NCBI RefSeq assembly: GCF_026341775.1
Contig: NZ_JAPEOB010000003.1
Span: 930,001-994,000 of the forward strand
From: Streptomyces sp. NBC_00654
GTDB taxonomy: Bacteria > Actinomycetota > Actinomycetes > Streptomycetales > Streptomycetaceae
Direction of reading: 5' to 3'
DNA: 64,000 nucleotides
Shown here: positions 1 through 7,881 of the stretch, piece by piece
Layout: the number at the start of each line of letters is the position of its first letter
Numbering within the stretch: the stretch's first letter is position 1
Notes under the pieces: model-generated
The model's database searches: none
What the model was told of the DNA's origin: nothing
Seen by the model: the letters and a program-made list of their open reading frames with translations, nothing else
Translations under genes and position numbers: made by a program

Positions 1-2089
1 CCCGCAGCACCCCTCCCCCACCGGCCTCGGCCCGACGGTCGCCGAGGCGACCGCCGGCATGTCGCCCGGCCGCCTCCAGGAGATCCTGACCGCCGTCGGG
101 CTGCCCGCCACGCACGACCCGGTCTCGGCCGTCACCGCGCTGGCCGGTCTGTTCACGGACCGGACCAGGATGGCGGCCCTGCTGGACACCGCCCCGGCCG
201 AGGCACTGTCCGTGCTGGACCGGCTGGTGTGGGGGCCGCCGTACGGGGAGATCACACCGAACCCCACGCCGCCGGTCCGGTGGCTGCGCGACCGCGGCCT
301 GCTGCTGCCGGTGTCGACGCGCACCGTCGTACTGCCCCGCGAGGCGGCGCTGCATCTGCGGGCCGGGCGCGCCCACCGCGTACCGGAACCGGTGCCGCCG
401 GTCGTCGCCGCGGCGGCCGAGCGCGATCCCCAGGCTGTGGACGGAGCGGCGGCGGGCCAGGCGTTCACGGCCCTGTCCACCATCGAGGACCTGCTGAAGC
501 TCTGGAACGGCGGCGGCCCGGCGATCCTGCGCGCGGGCGGGCTCAGCGTGCGTGAGCTGAAGCGGGCCGCGAACGCGATGGACGTGACGGAGCCGGTCGC
601 CGCGTTCTGGGTCGAACTCGCCCACGCGGCCGGGCTGCTGGCCGCCGACGGGGAGAGCGACGAACGGTACGCGGCGACGCCCGCGTACGACGACTGGCTC
701 GAACTCCCCGCCCAGGACCGCTGGGCACGGCTCGCCACCGCCTGGCTCGCCGCCACCCGCACCGCCGGTCTGGTCGGCGGCCAGGACGCCAAGGGCCGGG
801 CGCTGTCCGCACTCGGCCCCGAACTGGACCGCTCGGCCGCGCCGGAGGTACGCCACCGGGTGCTGGCCCTGTTCGCCGCGCTGCCGCCGGGCACGGCGCC
901 CGACCCCGTGACGCTGCTGGCCCGGCTGCGCTGGGAACGCCCGCTGCGCGGGGGTGCGCGGGGCGCCGGGATGCCGGGGGCTCCCAGGCCCGCCGAGGCC
1001 TCGCCCTCCGCCCCCGGGGACACCTCCGACCTGCGGTCCCGGATCGCCCTGTGGACGGTCAACGAGGCGGAGCTGCTGGGCATCACGGGCCGGGGTGCCC
1101 TCTCCTCGCAGGCCCGCGCGCTGCTGGCCGACGGGCCCGGCGCGGCCGCCGCCCTCCTCGCCCCGCTCCTGCCGGAACCGCTCAGCCATGTGCTGCTCCA
1201 GGCCGACCTGACGGCCGTCGCCCCCGGCCCGCTGGAGCGCCCGCTGGCCGAGATGCTGTCGGTCCTCGCGGACGTCGAGTCCAAGGGCGGGGCCACGGTC
1301 TACCGCTTCACCCCCGGTTCGGTACGCCGGGCGCTGGACGCCGGGCAGGCCGCCGCCGACCTGCACGCGTTCCTGGCCGCGCACAGCCGTACGCCGGTGC
1401 CGCAGCCGCTGAGCTACCTCATCGACGACGTGGCCCGCCGCCACGGCCATCTTCGGATCGGCTCCGCGTCGGCGTACGTGCGCTGCGACGACGAGGCCGT
1501 GCTGAACGAGATCCTCGCCGACAAGCGCTCGGCCACGCTGCGGCTGCGCAGGCTCGCGCCGACCGTGCTGGCCGCCCAGGCCGACCCGGCGTCCCTGCTC
1601 GAAGGGCTGCGCGAGATGGGCTACGCCCCGGCCGCCGAGTCCGCCGAGGGCGACGTCCTGATCACCCGGGCGGGCGCCCGCCGCACCCCGCCCCGCTCGG
1701 CGCCCGTACCCGTGCCCGAGGGCCCGCCGGTCCCGGACGAGACCCTGCTGGGCGCGGCGGTCCGGGCGATCCGGGCCGGGGACACGGCCGCGACGGTCGT
1801 CCGCAAGGACACCGGAGAGGGCCCCGAGACCCCCGTCTCCGCCGGGTCCCTGCCCCGTACGACGTCGGCGGAGACCCTGGCCACGGTCCAGGCCGCCGCC
1901 ATGACGGGCGCGGCGGTCTGGATCGGCTACGTCAACGCGGACGGCGCCGCCAGCCAACGGGTGATCGCCCCGGTCCGGGTGGAGGGCGGCTTCGTGACGG
2001 CGTACGACCACACGGCCGACGAGGTCCGCACGTACCCCCTGCACCGCATCACGGGCGTGGCCGAACTGGCCGACGACGCGAAGCCCTAG
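1..2089 (+). CDS. Helicase-associated/WYL-like C-terminal domain protein, 5' end outside window
   Basis: The frame is open from base 2 to the window edge, so the first ATG (59) is internal and the true start lies upstream; about 695 residues are visible. The sequence is a helical, Leu/Ala-rich protein of the kind annotated in Streptomyces as helicase C-terminal domain (XPB/Ssl2-like) protein. No Walker motifs are seen, so it is probably not a helicase itself. The last ~70 residues (around VWIGYVNADGAASQRVIAPV) resemble a WYL-type small beta domain. It lies just upstream of an XPB helicase gene on the same strand, about 340 bases away, which suggests a functional link. Role inferred: DNA repair or helicase partner. 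The family call is from memory of similar proteins. Confidence 0.75.
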   Translation, partial: PQHPSPTGLGPTVAEATAGMSPGRLQEILTAVGLPATHDPVSAVTALAGLFTDRTRMAALLDTAPAEALSVLDRLVWGPPYGEITPNPTPPVRWLRDRGLLLPVSTRTVVLPREAALHLRAGRAHRVPEPVPPVVAAAAERDPQAVDGAAAGQAFTALSTIEDLLKLWNGGGPAILRAGGLSVRELKRAANAMDVTEPVAAFWVELAHAAGLLAADGESDERYAATPAYDDWLELPAQDRWARLATAWLAATRTAGLVGGQDAKGRALSALGPELDRSAAPEVRHRVLALFAALPPGTAPDPVTLLARLRWERPLRGGARGAGMPGAPRPAEASPSAPGDTSDLRSRIALWTVNEAELLGITGRGALSSQARALLADGPGAAAALLAPLLPEPLSHVLLQADLTAVAPGPLERPLAEMLSVLADVESKGGATVYRFTPGSVRRALDAGQAAADLHAFLAAHSRTPVPQPLSYLIDDVARRHGHLRIGSASAYVRCDDEAVLNEILADKRSATLRLRRLAPTVLAAQADPASLLEGLREMGYAPAAESAEGDVLITRAGARRTPPRSAPVPVPEGPPVPDETLLGAAVRAIRAGDTAATVVRKDTGEGPETPVSAGSLPRTTSAETLATVQAAAMTGAAVWIGYVNADGAASQRVIAPVRVEGGFVTAYDHTADEVRTYPLHRITGVAELADDAKP

Positions 2090-2102
2090 AGCCTGCGCCC
2101 AT

Positions 2103-2187
2103 GGATCGGGCGCGGTCGTGGATCGGGCGCGGTCGTGGATCGGGCGGGGTTGTGGGTCAGGCGGGGGCGTGGGTCGGGCGGGGCGTG
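2103..2187. repeat. Degenerate 17-bp tandem repeat after the helicase-associated gene
   Basis: About five degenerate copies of GGATCGGGCGCGGTCGT follow one another, starting 13 bases after the stop codon of the preceding gene. The first two copies are identical and later ones decay. The remaining ~250 bases up to the next start codon show no gene or strong signal. Confidence 0.8.
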
Positions 2188-2431
2188 GAAAACGGCTGTG
2201 TCTGCTGTGGCTGCTCACTGGGCGGCTGTGACACGTGGCTCCTCCCCCGGACCGACGACCTGCCGACAGGCCATCGTTCTCCACCAGCCGTCCGCCGGGC
2301 CCCGGTGTCCGGCCTCGCTCCGCGCCTGCCGAACCTCTGTGGCGTGAGCCACCCACCGCTCACCCCGCATGCGGCACACTGGACGTTTGGCCGCAGCAGC
2401 GGCCGCACCCCCGCAGAAAGGGCCGAAGCGC

Positions 2432-4075
2432 GTGACCGGACCCCTCATCGTCCAGAGCGACAAGACGCTGCTCCTCGAAGTCGATCACGAGCAGGCCGAG
2501 GCCTGCCGCCGGGTGATCGCGCCCTTCGCGGAGCTGGAGCGTGCGCCCGAGCACATCCACACGTACCGGCTCACCCCGCTCGGGCTGTGGAACGCCCGCG
2601 CCGCCGGGCATGACGCCGAGCAGGTCGTCGACGCGCTGGTGGAGTACTCCCGCTACCCCGTGCCGCACGCCCTGCTCGTCGACATCGCCGAGACGATGGC
2701 GCGGTACGGGCGGCTCACCCTGTCCAAGCACCCGGTGCACGGTCTGGTGCTGACCAGCACCGACCGGCCCGTGCTGGAGGAGATCCTCCGCTCGAAGAAG
2801 GTCGCGCCGCTGGTCGGGGCCCGGATCGATCCGGACACCGTGGCCGTGCACCCCTCCGAGCGGGGGCAGATCAAGCAGACGCTGCTGAAGCTGGGCTGGC
2901 CGGCCGAGGACCTCGCCGGGTACGTGGACGGCGAGGCGCACCCCATCGAGCTGGACCAGGACGGCTGGGCACTGCGGCCCTACCAGCGGCAGGCCGTCGA
3001 CGGGTTCTGGCACGGCGGGTCCGGGGTCGTCGTACTGCCCTGCGGCGCCGGGAAGACGCTGGTCGGCGCCGGGGCCATGGCCGAGGCCAAGGCGACCACG
3101 CTCATCCTGGTCACCAACACCGTCTCGGCCCGGCAGTGGAAGCACGAGCTGGTGAAGCGGACCTCGCTGACCGAGGAGGAGATCGGCGAGTACAGCGGTA
3201 CCCGCAAGGAGATCCGGCCGGTCACCATCGCCACCTACCAGGTGCTCACGACGCGGCGCAAGGGCGTCTACCCGCACCTGGAGCTCTTCGACTCGCGCGA
3301 CTGGGGCCTCGTCATCTACGACGAGGTGCATCTGCTGCCCGCGCCCGTGTTCAAGTTCACCGCCGACCTCCAGGCCCGGCGGCGGCTCGGGCTCACCGCG
3401 ACACTGGTGCGGGAGGACGGCCGCGAGTCGGACGTGTTCTCGCTCATCGGGCCCAAGCGGTTCGACGCCCCGTGGAAGGAGATCGAGGCGCAGGGCTACA
3501 TCGCGCCCGCCGACTGCGTCGAGGTCCGGGTCAACCTCACGGACTCGGAGCGGCTCGCGTACGCGACCGCCGAGGCCGAGGAGAAGTACCGGTTCTGCGC
3601 CACCACCGCGACCAAGCGCAAGGTGACGGAGGCACTGGTGCGCAAGCACCAGGGCGAGCAGACCCTCGTCATCGGGCAGTACATCGATCAGCTCGACGAG
3701 CTGGGCGAGCACCTGGACGCGCCGGTCATCAAGGGGGAGACGAGCAACGCGCAGCGCGAGAAGCTCTTCGACGCGTTCCGGCAGGGTGAGATCAGCGTGC
3801 TCGTCGTGTCGAAGGTCGCCAACTTCTCCATCGACCTGCCCGAGGCCACCGTCGCCATTCAGGTGTCGGGGACGTTCGGGTCACGTCAGGAGGAGGCGCA
3901 GCGGCTGGGCCGGGTGCTGCGGCCGAAGGCCGACGGGCACGAGGCGCGGTTCTACTCGGTGGTCGCCCGCGACACGATCGACCAGGACTTCGCGGCGCAC
4001 CGCCAGCGGTTCCTGGCCGAGCAGGGGTACGCGTACCGGATCATCGACGCGGACGAGCTGCTGACCGACAGCTGA
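2432..4075 (+). CDS. XPB-type DNA repair helicase (superfamily 2)
   Basis: Product of 547 residues. The GTG start at 2432 (VTGPLIVQSDKTLLLEVDH) is preferred over an upstream ATG at 2369 because AAAGGG sits about 10 bases before it and the N-terminus matches actinobacterial XPB. Domain order: N-terminal damage-recognition-like region, RecA1 with Walker A (CGAGKT, about residue 210) and DEVH box (YDEVHLL, about residue 300), then RecA2 with the QRLGRVLRP motif VI. Bacterial XPB homologues unwind DNA 3'-5' in an ATP-dependent manner and are linked to nucleotide excision repair. The upstream helicase-associated gene on the same strand is a plausible partner. Confidence 0.93.
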   Translation: MTGPLIVQSDKTLLLEVDHEQAEACRRVIAPFAELERAPEHIHTYRLTPLGLWNARAAGHDAEQVVDALVEYSRYPVPHALLVDIAETMARYGRLTLSKHPVHGLVLTSTDRPVLEEILRSKKVAPLVGARIDPDTVAVHPSERGQIKQTLLKLGWPAEDLAGYVDGEAHPIELDQDGWALRPYQRQAVDGFWHGGSGVVVLPCGAGKTLVGAGAMAEAKATTLILVTNTVSARQWKHELVKRTSLTEEEIGEYSGTRKEIRPVTIATYQVLTTRRKGVYPHLELFDSRDWGLVIYDEVHLLPAPVFKFTADLQARRRLGLTATLVREDGRESDVFSLIGPKRFDAPWKEIEAQGYIAPADCVEVRVNLTDSERLAYATAEAEEKYRFCATTATKRKVTEALVRKHQGEQTLVIGQYIDQLDELGEHLDAPVIKGETSNAQREKLFDAFRQGEISVLVVSKVANFSIDLPEATVAIQVSGTFGSRQEEAQRLGRVLRPKADGHEARFYSVVARDTIDQDFAAHRQRFLAEQGYAYRIIDADELLTDS

Positions 4076-4134
4076 GGCGGCGCACGAGGGCGGACGGGGC
4101 GGCGGGGCCTCGGCGCCTCCCGGGTACGGCGTAC

Positions 4135-4323
4135 TCATCGGGTGCGCCGTACGCCCGCCTCCTCCGCGTACTCCCCCAGGACGACGACGCCGAACGCCGT
4201 CCGCGTGAAGACCTTGAGGGCGCGCAGCGCGTCGCCGACGCGGTGGGGCCGGTGGTGACCGGTGGCCGCTGTCGCGCCGTGCGCGGGGCCGGTCCTGCGT
4301 GGGTTCAGGGTGACGGTGCTCAT
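4135..4323 (-). CDS. Small conserved hypothetical protein, 62 aa
   Basis: Short gene on the minus strand, convergent with the XPB helicase gene. It starts MSTVTLNPRRTGPAHG and ends in a conserved-looking segment, VGDALRALKVFTRTAFGVVVLGEYAEEAGVRR. GGAG lies about 12 bases before the ATG. The C-terminal half is amphipathic to hydrophobic and could contact a membrane. I recall similar small proteins in other Streptomyces but know no function. A much longer reading frame passes through it, but its upstream part is antisense to the HelD-like gene and is not credible. Confidence 0.55.
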   Translation of the reverse strand: MSTVTLNPRRTGPAHGATAATGHHRPHRVGDALRALKVFTRTAFGVVVLGEYAEEAGVRRTR

Positions 4324-4482
4324 GTATCCATGGTGCTCCGGACGCCCCCGCGAACGCGTCGGTCCGCGGGCGGAACCGGTGGGGCCGGCGGGTAGACCTC
4401 CGGTCGCACGGCGTCCCCTACGGGTTGCCGGCCCGCCGTACGCCCACCGGACGATGCCCGTCCGGGCCGCGGCCGTACGGGA

Positions 4483-4518
4483 TCCCGTTTCGACGGGACG
4501 GCCGGTGATCGATACACT
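4483..4518 (+). promoter_or_regulatory. Possible promoter and small hairpin upstream of helD
   Basis: TCCCGT-TTCG-ACGGGA (4483-4498) forms a 6-bp hairpin with a TTCG loop. A weak -35/-10 pair TTCGAC (4489-4494) and TACACT (4513-4518), 18 bases apart, overlaps it. Either could serve the HelD-like gene at 4741. The call rests on consensus match only. Confidence 0.3.
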
Positions 4519-4666
4519 CCTCCGTCTGCCCGCCTCCCGCACCGTGGTACCGGCCTCACACCGGCAGCCGGGGGAGCGCCGCCGGCCGGACGGAAACCGG
4601 TCGACAGCCCATGAGCCGCACTCGTACGCGCAAGCCGCGCGTACCCCTGTGCGAATGCCCTTGAGA

Positions 4667-4709
4667 GCGGACCGCGTCGACTCCCGTGTCACCGGAGTGC
4701 GCGGTCCGC
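4667..4709 (+). promoter_or_regulatory. Strong hairpin in the probable 5' leader of helD
   Basis: Arms GCGGACCGCG (4667-4676) and CGCGGTCCGC (4700-4709) pair perfectly. Inside them ACTCC (4680-4684) pairs with GGAGT (4694-4698), leaving a 9-base loop. The structure ends 31 bases before the GTG start of the HelD-like gene and has no U tract, so a leader or attenuator role is more likely than termination of an upstream gene (none on this strand is close). Confidence 0.55.
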
Positions 4710-4740
4710 CGTCCTGCGTTGAAGAGCCGGAGGCAACACC

Positions 4741-6813
4741 GTGCCCGCGCACGTAGCAGAAAGCGATTCCACCACCGACCCCCTGGCACACGAACGAGCC
4801 CACCTCGCCGCGTCCCGGGCGGCCCTGCGCGCCATGCGCGAGGACGTCCAGGCCCTCGACATCCGCGATGTCACCGCGAACTGGGTCAACGCCGTCGTGC
4901 TCCAGGCCCAGATCGACGACCGCATCAAAGCGCTCGCCGACCTCTCCCACACCCCGCTGTTCTTCGGCCGCCTCGACTATCTGCACGCGGTCGGCGGCGA
5001 GCTGGCCGAGGGCGCCGAGGGCGAGCAGTTCTACATCGGACGGCGCCATGTGCACGACGCCGCCGGAGACCCGATGGTCATCGACTGGCGGGCGCCGGTC
5101 TCCCAGCCGTACTACCAGGCGTCCCCGAAGAACCCCCAGGACGTCGGGCTGCGCCGCCGCTTCGGCTACACCGGCGGCGAGCTGACCGCGTACGAGGACG
5201 AGCACCTCACCGACCCGGAGGAGGCCGCCCGCACCAGTCGGCTCCTCCAGGCCGAGATCGAGCGGCCGCGCGTCGGACCGATGCGCGACATCGTGGCCAC
5301 GATCCAGCCCGAGCAGGACGAGATCGTCCGCAGCGACCTGGGCGGCACGGTCTGCGTCCAGGGAGGTCCCGGCACCGGCAAGACGGCCGTCGGCCTGCAC
5401 CGTGTCGCGTATCTGCTGTACGCCCACCGCGAGCGGCTGGCCCGTACCGGCACACTCGTCATCGGGCCGAACCGGTCCTTCCTCCACTACATCGAGCAGG
5501 TCCTCCCCGCCCTGGGCGAGCTGGAGGTGAAACAAGCCACCGTCGACGACCTGGTCACGGCACAGGTCGAGGTCCGGGGCACGGACGAGGCGGCGGCCGC
5601 CGTCATCAAGGGCGACGCCCGGATGGCACAGGTGCTGCGGCGGGCCATACGTTCGCATGTGACACCCCCGGCCGAGCCGGTCGTGGTGGTGCGCGGGTCG
5701 CGCCGCTGGCGGGTGCCCGCGTACGAGCTGGCGGAGATGGTCGACGAGCTGCTGGCCCGCGACATGCGCTACGGCTCCGCCCATGAGGCGCTGCCGCAGC
5801 GGATCGCGCACGCCGTCCTCGTACGGATGGAGGAGGCCGGTGAGGCACCCGACGACCGGGTGCAGAACACGGTGGCCCGCAATCCCGCGGTGAAGGCCGC
5901 CGTGAAGGCGATCTGGCCCGCGGTGGACCCGGCGAAGCTGGTGCTGCGGCTGCTGTCGGACGCGGAGTTCCTGGCCGCTCACGCGCAGGACCTGCTCACC
6001 GCCGACGAGCAGAAGCAGATCCTGTGGGCGAAGCCCGCCCGGAGCGTGAAGTCCGTGAAGTGGTCGGCGGCGGACGCGGTGCTGATCGACGAGGCCCATG
6101 ACCTGGTCGCCCGTACGCACTCGCTCGGCCATGTCGTCCTCGACGAGGCGCAGGACCTGTCCCCGATGCAGTACCGGGCGGTGGGGCGCCGCTGCTCGAC
6201 CGGTTCGGCGACCGTGCTCGGCGATCTCGCGCAGGGGACGACTCCCTGGTCGACGCAGAGCTGGGAGCAGGCGCTGTTCCACCTCGGCAAGGCGGACGCG
6301 GTGGTCGAGGAGCTGACGGCGGGCTTCCGTGTGCCGCGCGAGGTGATCGCGTACGCCTCGCGGCTGCTGCCGGAGATCTCCCCGGGCCTGGCGCCGGTCG
6401 AGTCGGTGCGTGAGTCGCCGGGGTCGCTCCTCGTGCGGGAGGTCGCGGGCCCGGACGCCCTGGACGCGGCGGTGGTCGCGGCGTGCGAGGAGTCGCTGGG
6501 CCACGAGGGGTCGATCGGCCTGATCGCCGCCGACGCCCGGATTCCGGCGCTGGCCGAGGCGCTGGCCGGGGCGGGTCACTCCTGGCTGTCCCCCGGTGAG
6601 GAGACCAGCGCCGAGTCCCGGCTGACGCTGGTGCCGGCGTCGCTGGCGAAGGGCCTGGAGTACGACTACGTCGTGCTCGACGAGCCCGCGGCGGTGGTGG
6701 ACGGCGAGCCGGACGAACGGACGGGCCTGCGCCGCCTGTACGTGGCGCTCACCCGAGCCGTGTCGGGGCTGACCGTGGTCCACGCGGCGGAGCTGCCGGC
6801 GGCCCTGCGGTAG
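4741..6813 (+). CDS. helD: HelD-like RNA polymerase-associated superfamily 1 helicase
   Basis: Product of 690 residues starting at GTG 4741, with GGAGG 8 bases upstream. An N-terminal coiled-coil-prone arm (residues ~15-70) precedes a UvrD/Rep-like core with Walker A GGPGTGKT at 208-215, a Walker B-type LDEAQDL near residue 465, and C-terminal motifs including GLEYDYVVLDEP and LYVALTRA. Proteins of the HelD family bind RNA polymerase and use ATP to remove it from DNA. Actinobacterial members (HelR) can also displace rifamycins. I did not find a rifamycin-associated element upstream, so rifampicin induction is not supported. The 5' leader carries a strong hairpin. Resistance versus recycling cannot be decided from sequence. 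Confidence 0.9.
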   Translation: MPAHVAESDSTTDPLAHERAHLAASRAALRAMREDVQALDIRDVTANWVNAVVLQAQIDDRIKALADLSHTPLFFGRLDYLHAVGGELAEGAEGEQFYIGRRHVHDAAGDPMVIDWRAPVSQPYYQASPKNPQDVGLRRRFGYTGGELTAYEDEHLTDPEEAARTSRLLQAEIERPRVGPMRDIVATIQPEQDEIVRSDLGGTVCVQGGPGTGKTAVGLHRVAYLLYAHRERLARTGTLVIGPNRSFLHYIEQVLPALGELEVKQATVDDLVTAQVEVRGTDEAAAAVIKGDARMAQVLRRAIRSHVTPPAEPVVVVRGSRRWRVPAYELAEMVDELLARDMRYGSAHEALPQRIAHAVLVRMEEAGEAPDDRVQNTVARNPAVKAAVKAIWPAVDPAKLVLRLLSDAEFLAAHAQDLLTADEQKQILWAKPARSVKSVKWSAADAVLIDEAHDLVARTHSLGHVVLDEAQDLSPMQYRAVGRRCSTGSATVLGDLAQGTTPWSTQSWEQALFHLGKADAVVEELTAGFRVPREVIAYASRLLPEISPGLAPVESVRESPGSLLVREVAGPDALDAAVVAACEESLGHEGSIGLIAADARIPALAEALAGAGHSWLSPGEETSAESRLTLVPASLAKGLEYDYVVLDEPAAVVDGEPDERTGLRRLYVALTRAVSGLTVVHAAELPAALR

Positions 6814-6954
6814 GTGTCGCGGCGGGGCGTCGGAGGGCCCGCTGTCGCTGTTACGGCGCAACTGCCGTACGCGCCCGGCCGGGTCGCCGCCGGGGAAGGA
6901 GGTGGCCCGGCCACCGCCTCCCCCGGCCACCCGTCAGCCGTCAGCCGTCAGCCG

Positions 6955-7644
6955 TCAGCCGTCCAGAGCCTCGCGCCACTCCCGTACCGCCGCCGCGTCC
7001 ACCGGATGCGACCAGCCGCGCGGGCGGGCCGCGCCGCCGATGTGGACCGCGTCGATGCCCGCCGCGAGGAGCCGCGGCAGGTGGTGCAGGTGCAGACCGC
7101 CGCCGACCAGGATCTGCGGCTCGTAGCCCGGCTCGCGCGTGCGCGCCGCCTCGGCGAGGAGCGTCGGGATGCCCTCGTCGACCCCGGCGGGCGAACCTGC
7201 CGTGAGGTACGTGTCGAGGCCGGGCAGATCCGCGAGCTGCTTGCGCAGGGCATCGCGGTCCGGAGCCCGGTCGATCGCCCGGTGGAAGGTCCACCGGCAG
7301 CCGTCCAGCTCGGCGAGAATCCGCTCGACGGCCACGAGATCGGGATACCCGTCCTCGTCGAGGAAGCCGAAGACGAACTCCTCGGCACCCTCCGCCCGCA
7401 TCTCGCGGGTCTTCTCCAGCAGTACGTCGATGTCACCGACGGCGAACCCGTCCGCCACCCTGAGCATCACGCGCAGGGGAATGTCCACGGCGGACCGGAT
7501 CGCCGCGAAGGTCTCCCGGGACGGGGTCAGGCCGTCAGCGGCCATGTCGGTGACCAGTTCGAGGCGGTCCGCACCACCCGCCTGAGCGGCGACCGCGTCC
7601 TCAGCGTCGAGCGCGATCACCTCCAGGACTGCACGGTTGCTCAT
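6955..7644 (-). CDS. cutC: CutC family protein
   Basis: Product of 229 residues, full length for CutC, a TIM-barrel family. The ATG at 7644 has GGAGG 11 bases upstream. Diagnostic stretches include LEVIALDAEDAVAAQAGGADRLEL at the N-terminus, FHRAID near the middle, and ILVGGGL and IHIGG-type strands near the C-terminus. CutC was named for copper tolerance, but its copper role is disputed and its enzymatic activity is uncertain. The divergent neighbour is a copper ATPase, which favours the copper reading. However, a DasR-like operator sits 27 bases upstream of cutC, which favours a role in amino-sugar metabolism. Confidence 0.9.
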   Translation of the reverse strand: MSNRAVLEVIALDAEDAVAAQAGGADRLELVTDMAADGLTPSRETFAAIRSAVDIPLRVMLRVADGFAVGDIDVLLEKTREMRAEGAEEFVFGFLDEDGYPDLVAVERILAELDGCRWTFHRAIDRAPDRDALRKQLADLPGLDTYLTAGSPAGVDEGIPTLLAEAARTREPGYEPQILVGGGLHLHHLPRLLAAGIDAVHIGGAARPRGWSHPVDAAAVREWREALDG

Positions 7645-7671
7645 GGATCCCCATTCCTCCAGAAACCAGCT

Positions 7672-7687
7672 ATAGGTCTAGTCCAAT
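7672..7687 (-). promoter_or_regulatory. DasR-responsive element (dre)-like site upstream of cutC
   Basis: Minus-strand sequence ATTGGACTAGACCTAT matches the DasR consensus A(C/G)TGGTCTAGACCA(C/G)T at 12 of 16 positions. It differs by one base from the site upstream of nagK (51675-51690), and both lie 27-28 bases from their start codons. DasR is the GntR-type GlcNAc regulator of Streptomyces. Confidence 0.65.
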
Positions 7688-7797
7688 AGCCAGCCTACGG
7701 GTCAGTCACCTGAGGGCGCAGCTCTCCATGTGAACGCGTGATCGCGAACCTGCGCGAGCGCTCGCCGCAGACGAGTGAGACGGGTCGCGGGAATCCC

Positions 7798-7826
7798 TTG
7801 CTTTTCATAGGGGTGGGGGGTATATA
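7798..7826 (+). promoter_or_regulatory. Promoter of copA
   Basis: TTGCTT (7798-7803), a 17-base spacer and TATATA (7821-7826) form a good housekeeping-type promoter upstream of copA. The predicted start point lies between the -10 box and the CsoR-like palindrome at 7841. Confidence 0.6.
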
Positions 7827-7840
7827 TGAATCAGCACCAC

Positions 7841-7857
7841 ATACCCCCTAGGGGTAT
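7841..7857 (+). promoter_or_regulatory. CsoR-like copper operator
   Basis: ATACCCCCTAGGGGTAT has perfect 7-base arms (ATACCCC/GGGGTAT) around CTA and matches the GC-rich CsoR operator pattern of actinobacteria. It lies just downstream of the copA promoter and 24 bases before the copA start codon, so CsoR bound here would block transcription until Cu(I) rises. A half-like G-rich run, GGGGTGGGGGGTATA, overlaps the -10 region. Confidence 0.75.
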
Positions 7858-7881
7858 AAACGCCCACCCAGGGAGGAACCC

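Noticed and set aside
4600..4740. Rifamycin-associated element upstream of the HelD-like gene
   Set aside because: I looked for the conserved inverted repeat but found only a different hairpin (4667-4709).
4135..6930. Very long minus-strand open frame (931 codons) across the HelD-like gene
   Set aside because: It is antisense to a well-supported helicase gene, is Arg/Gly-rich without recognisable domains, and arises from high-GC codon bias. Only its last 62 codons look like a separate real gene.
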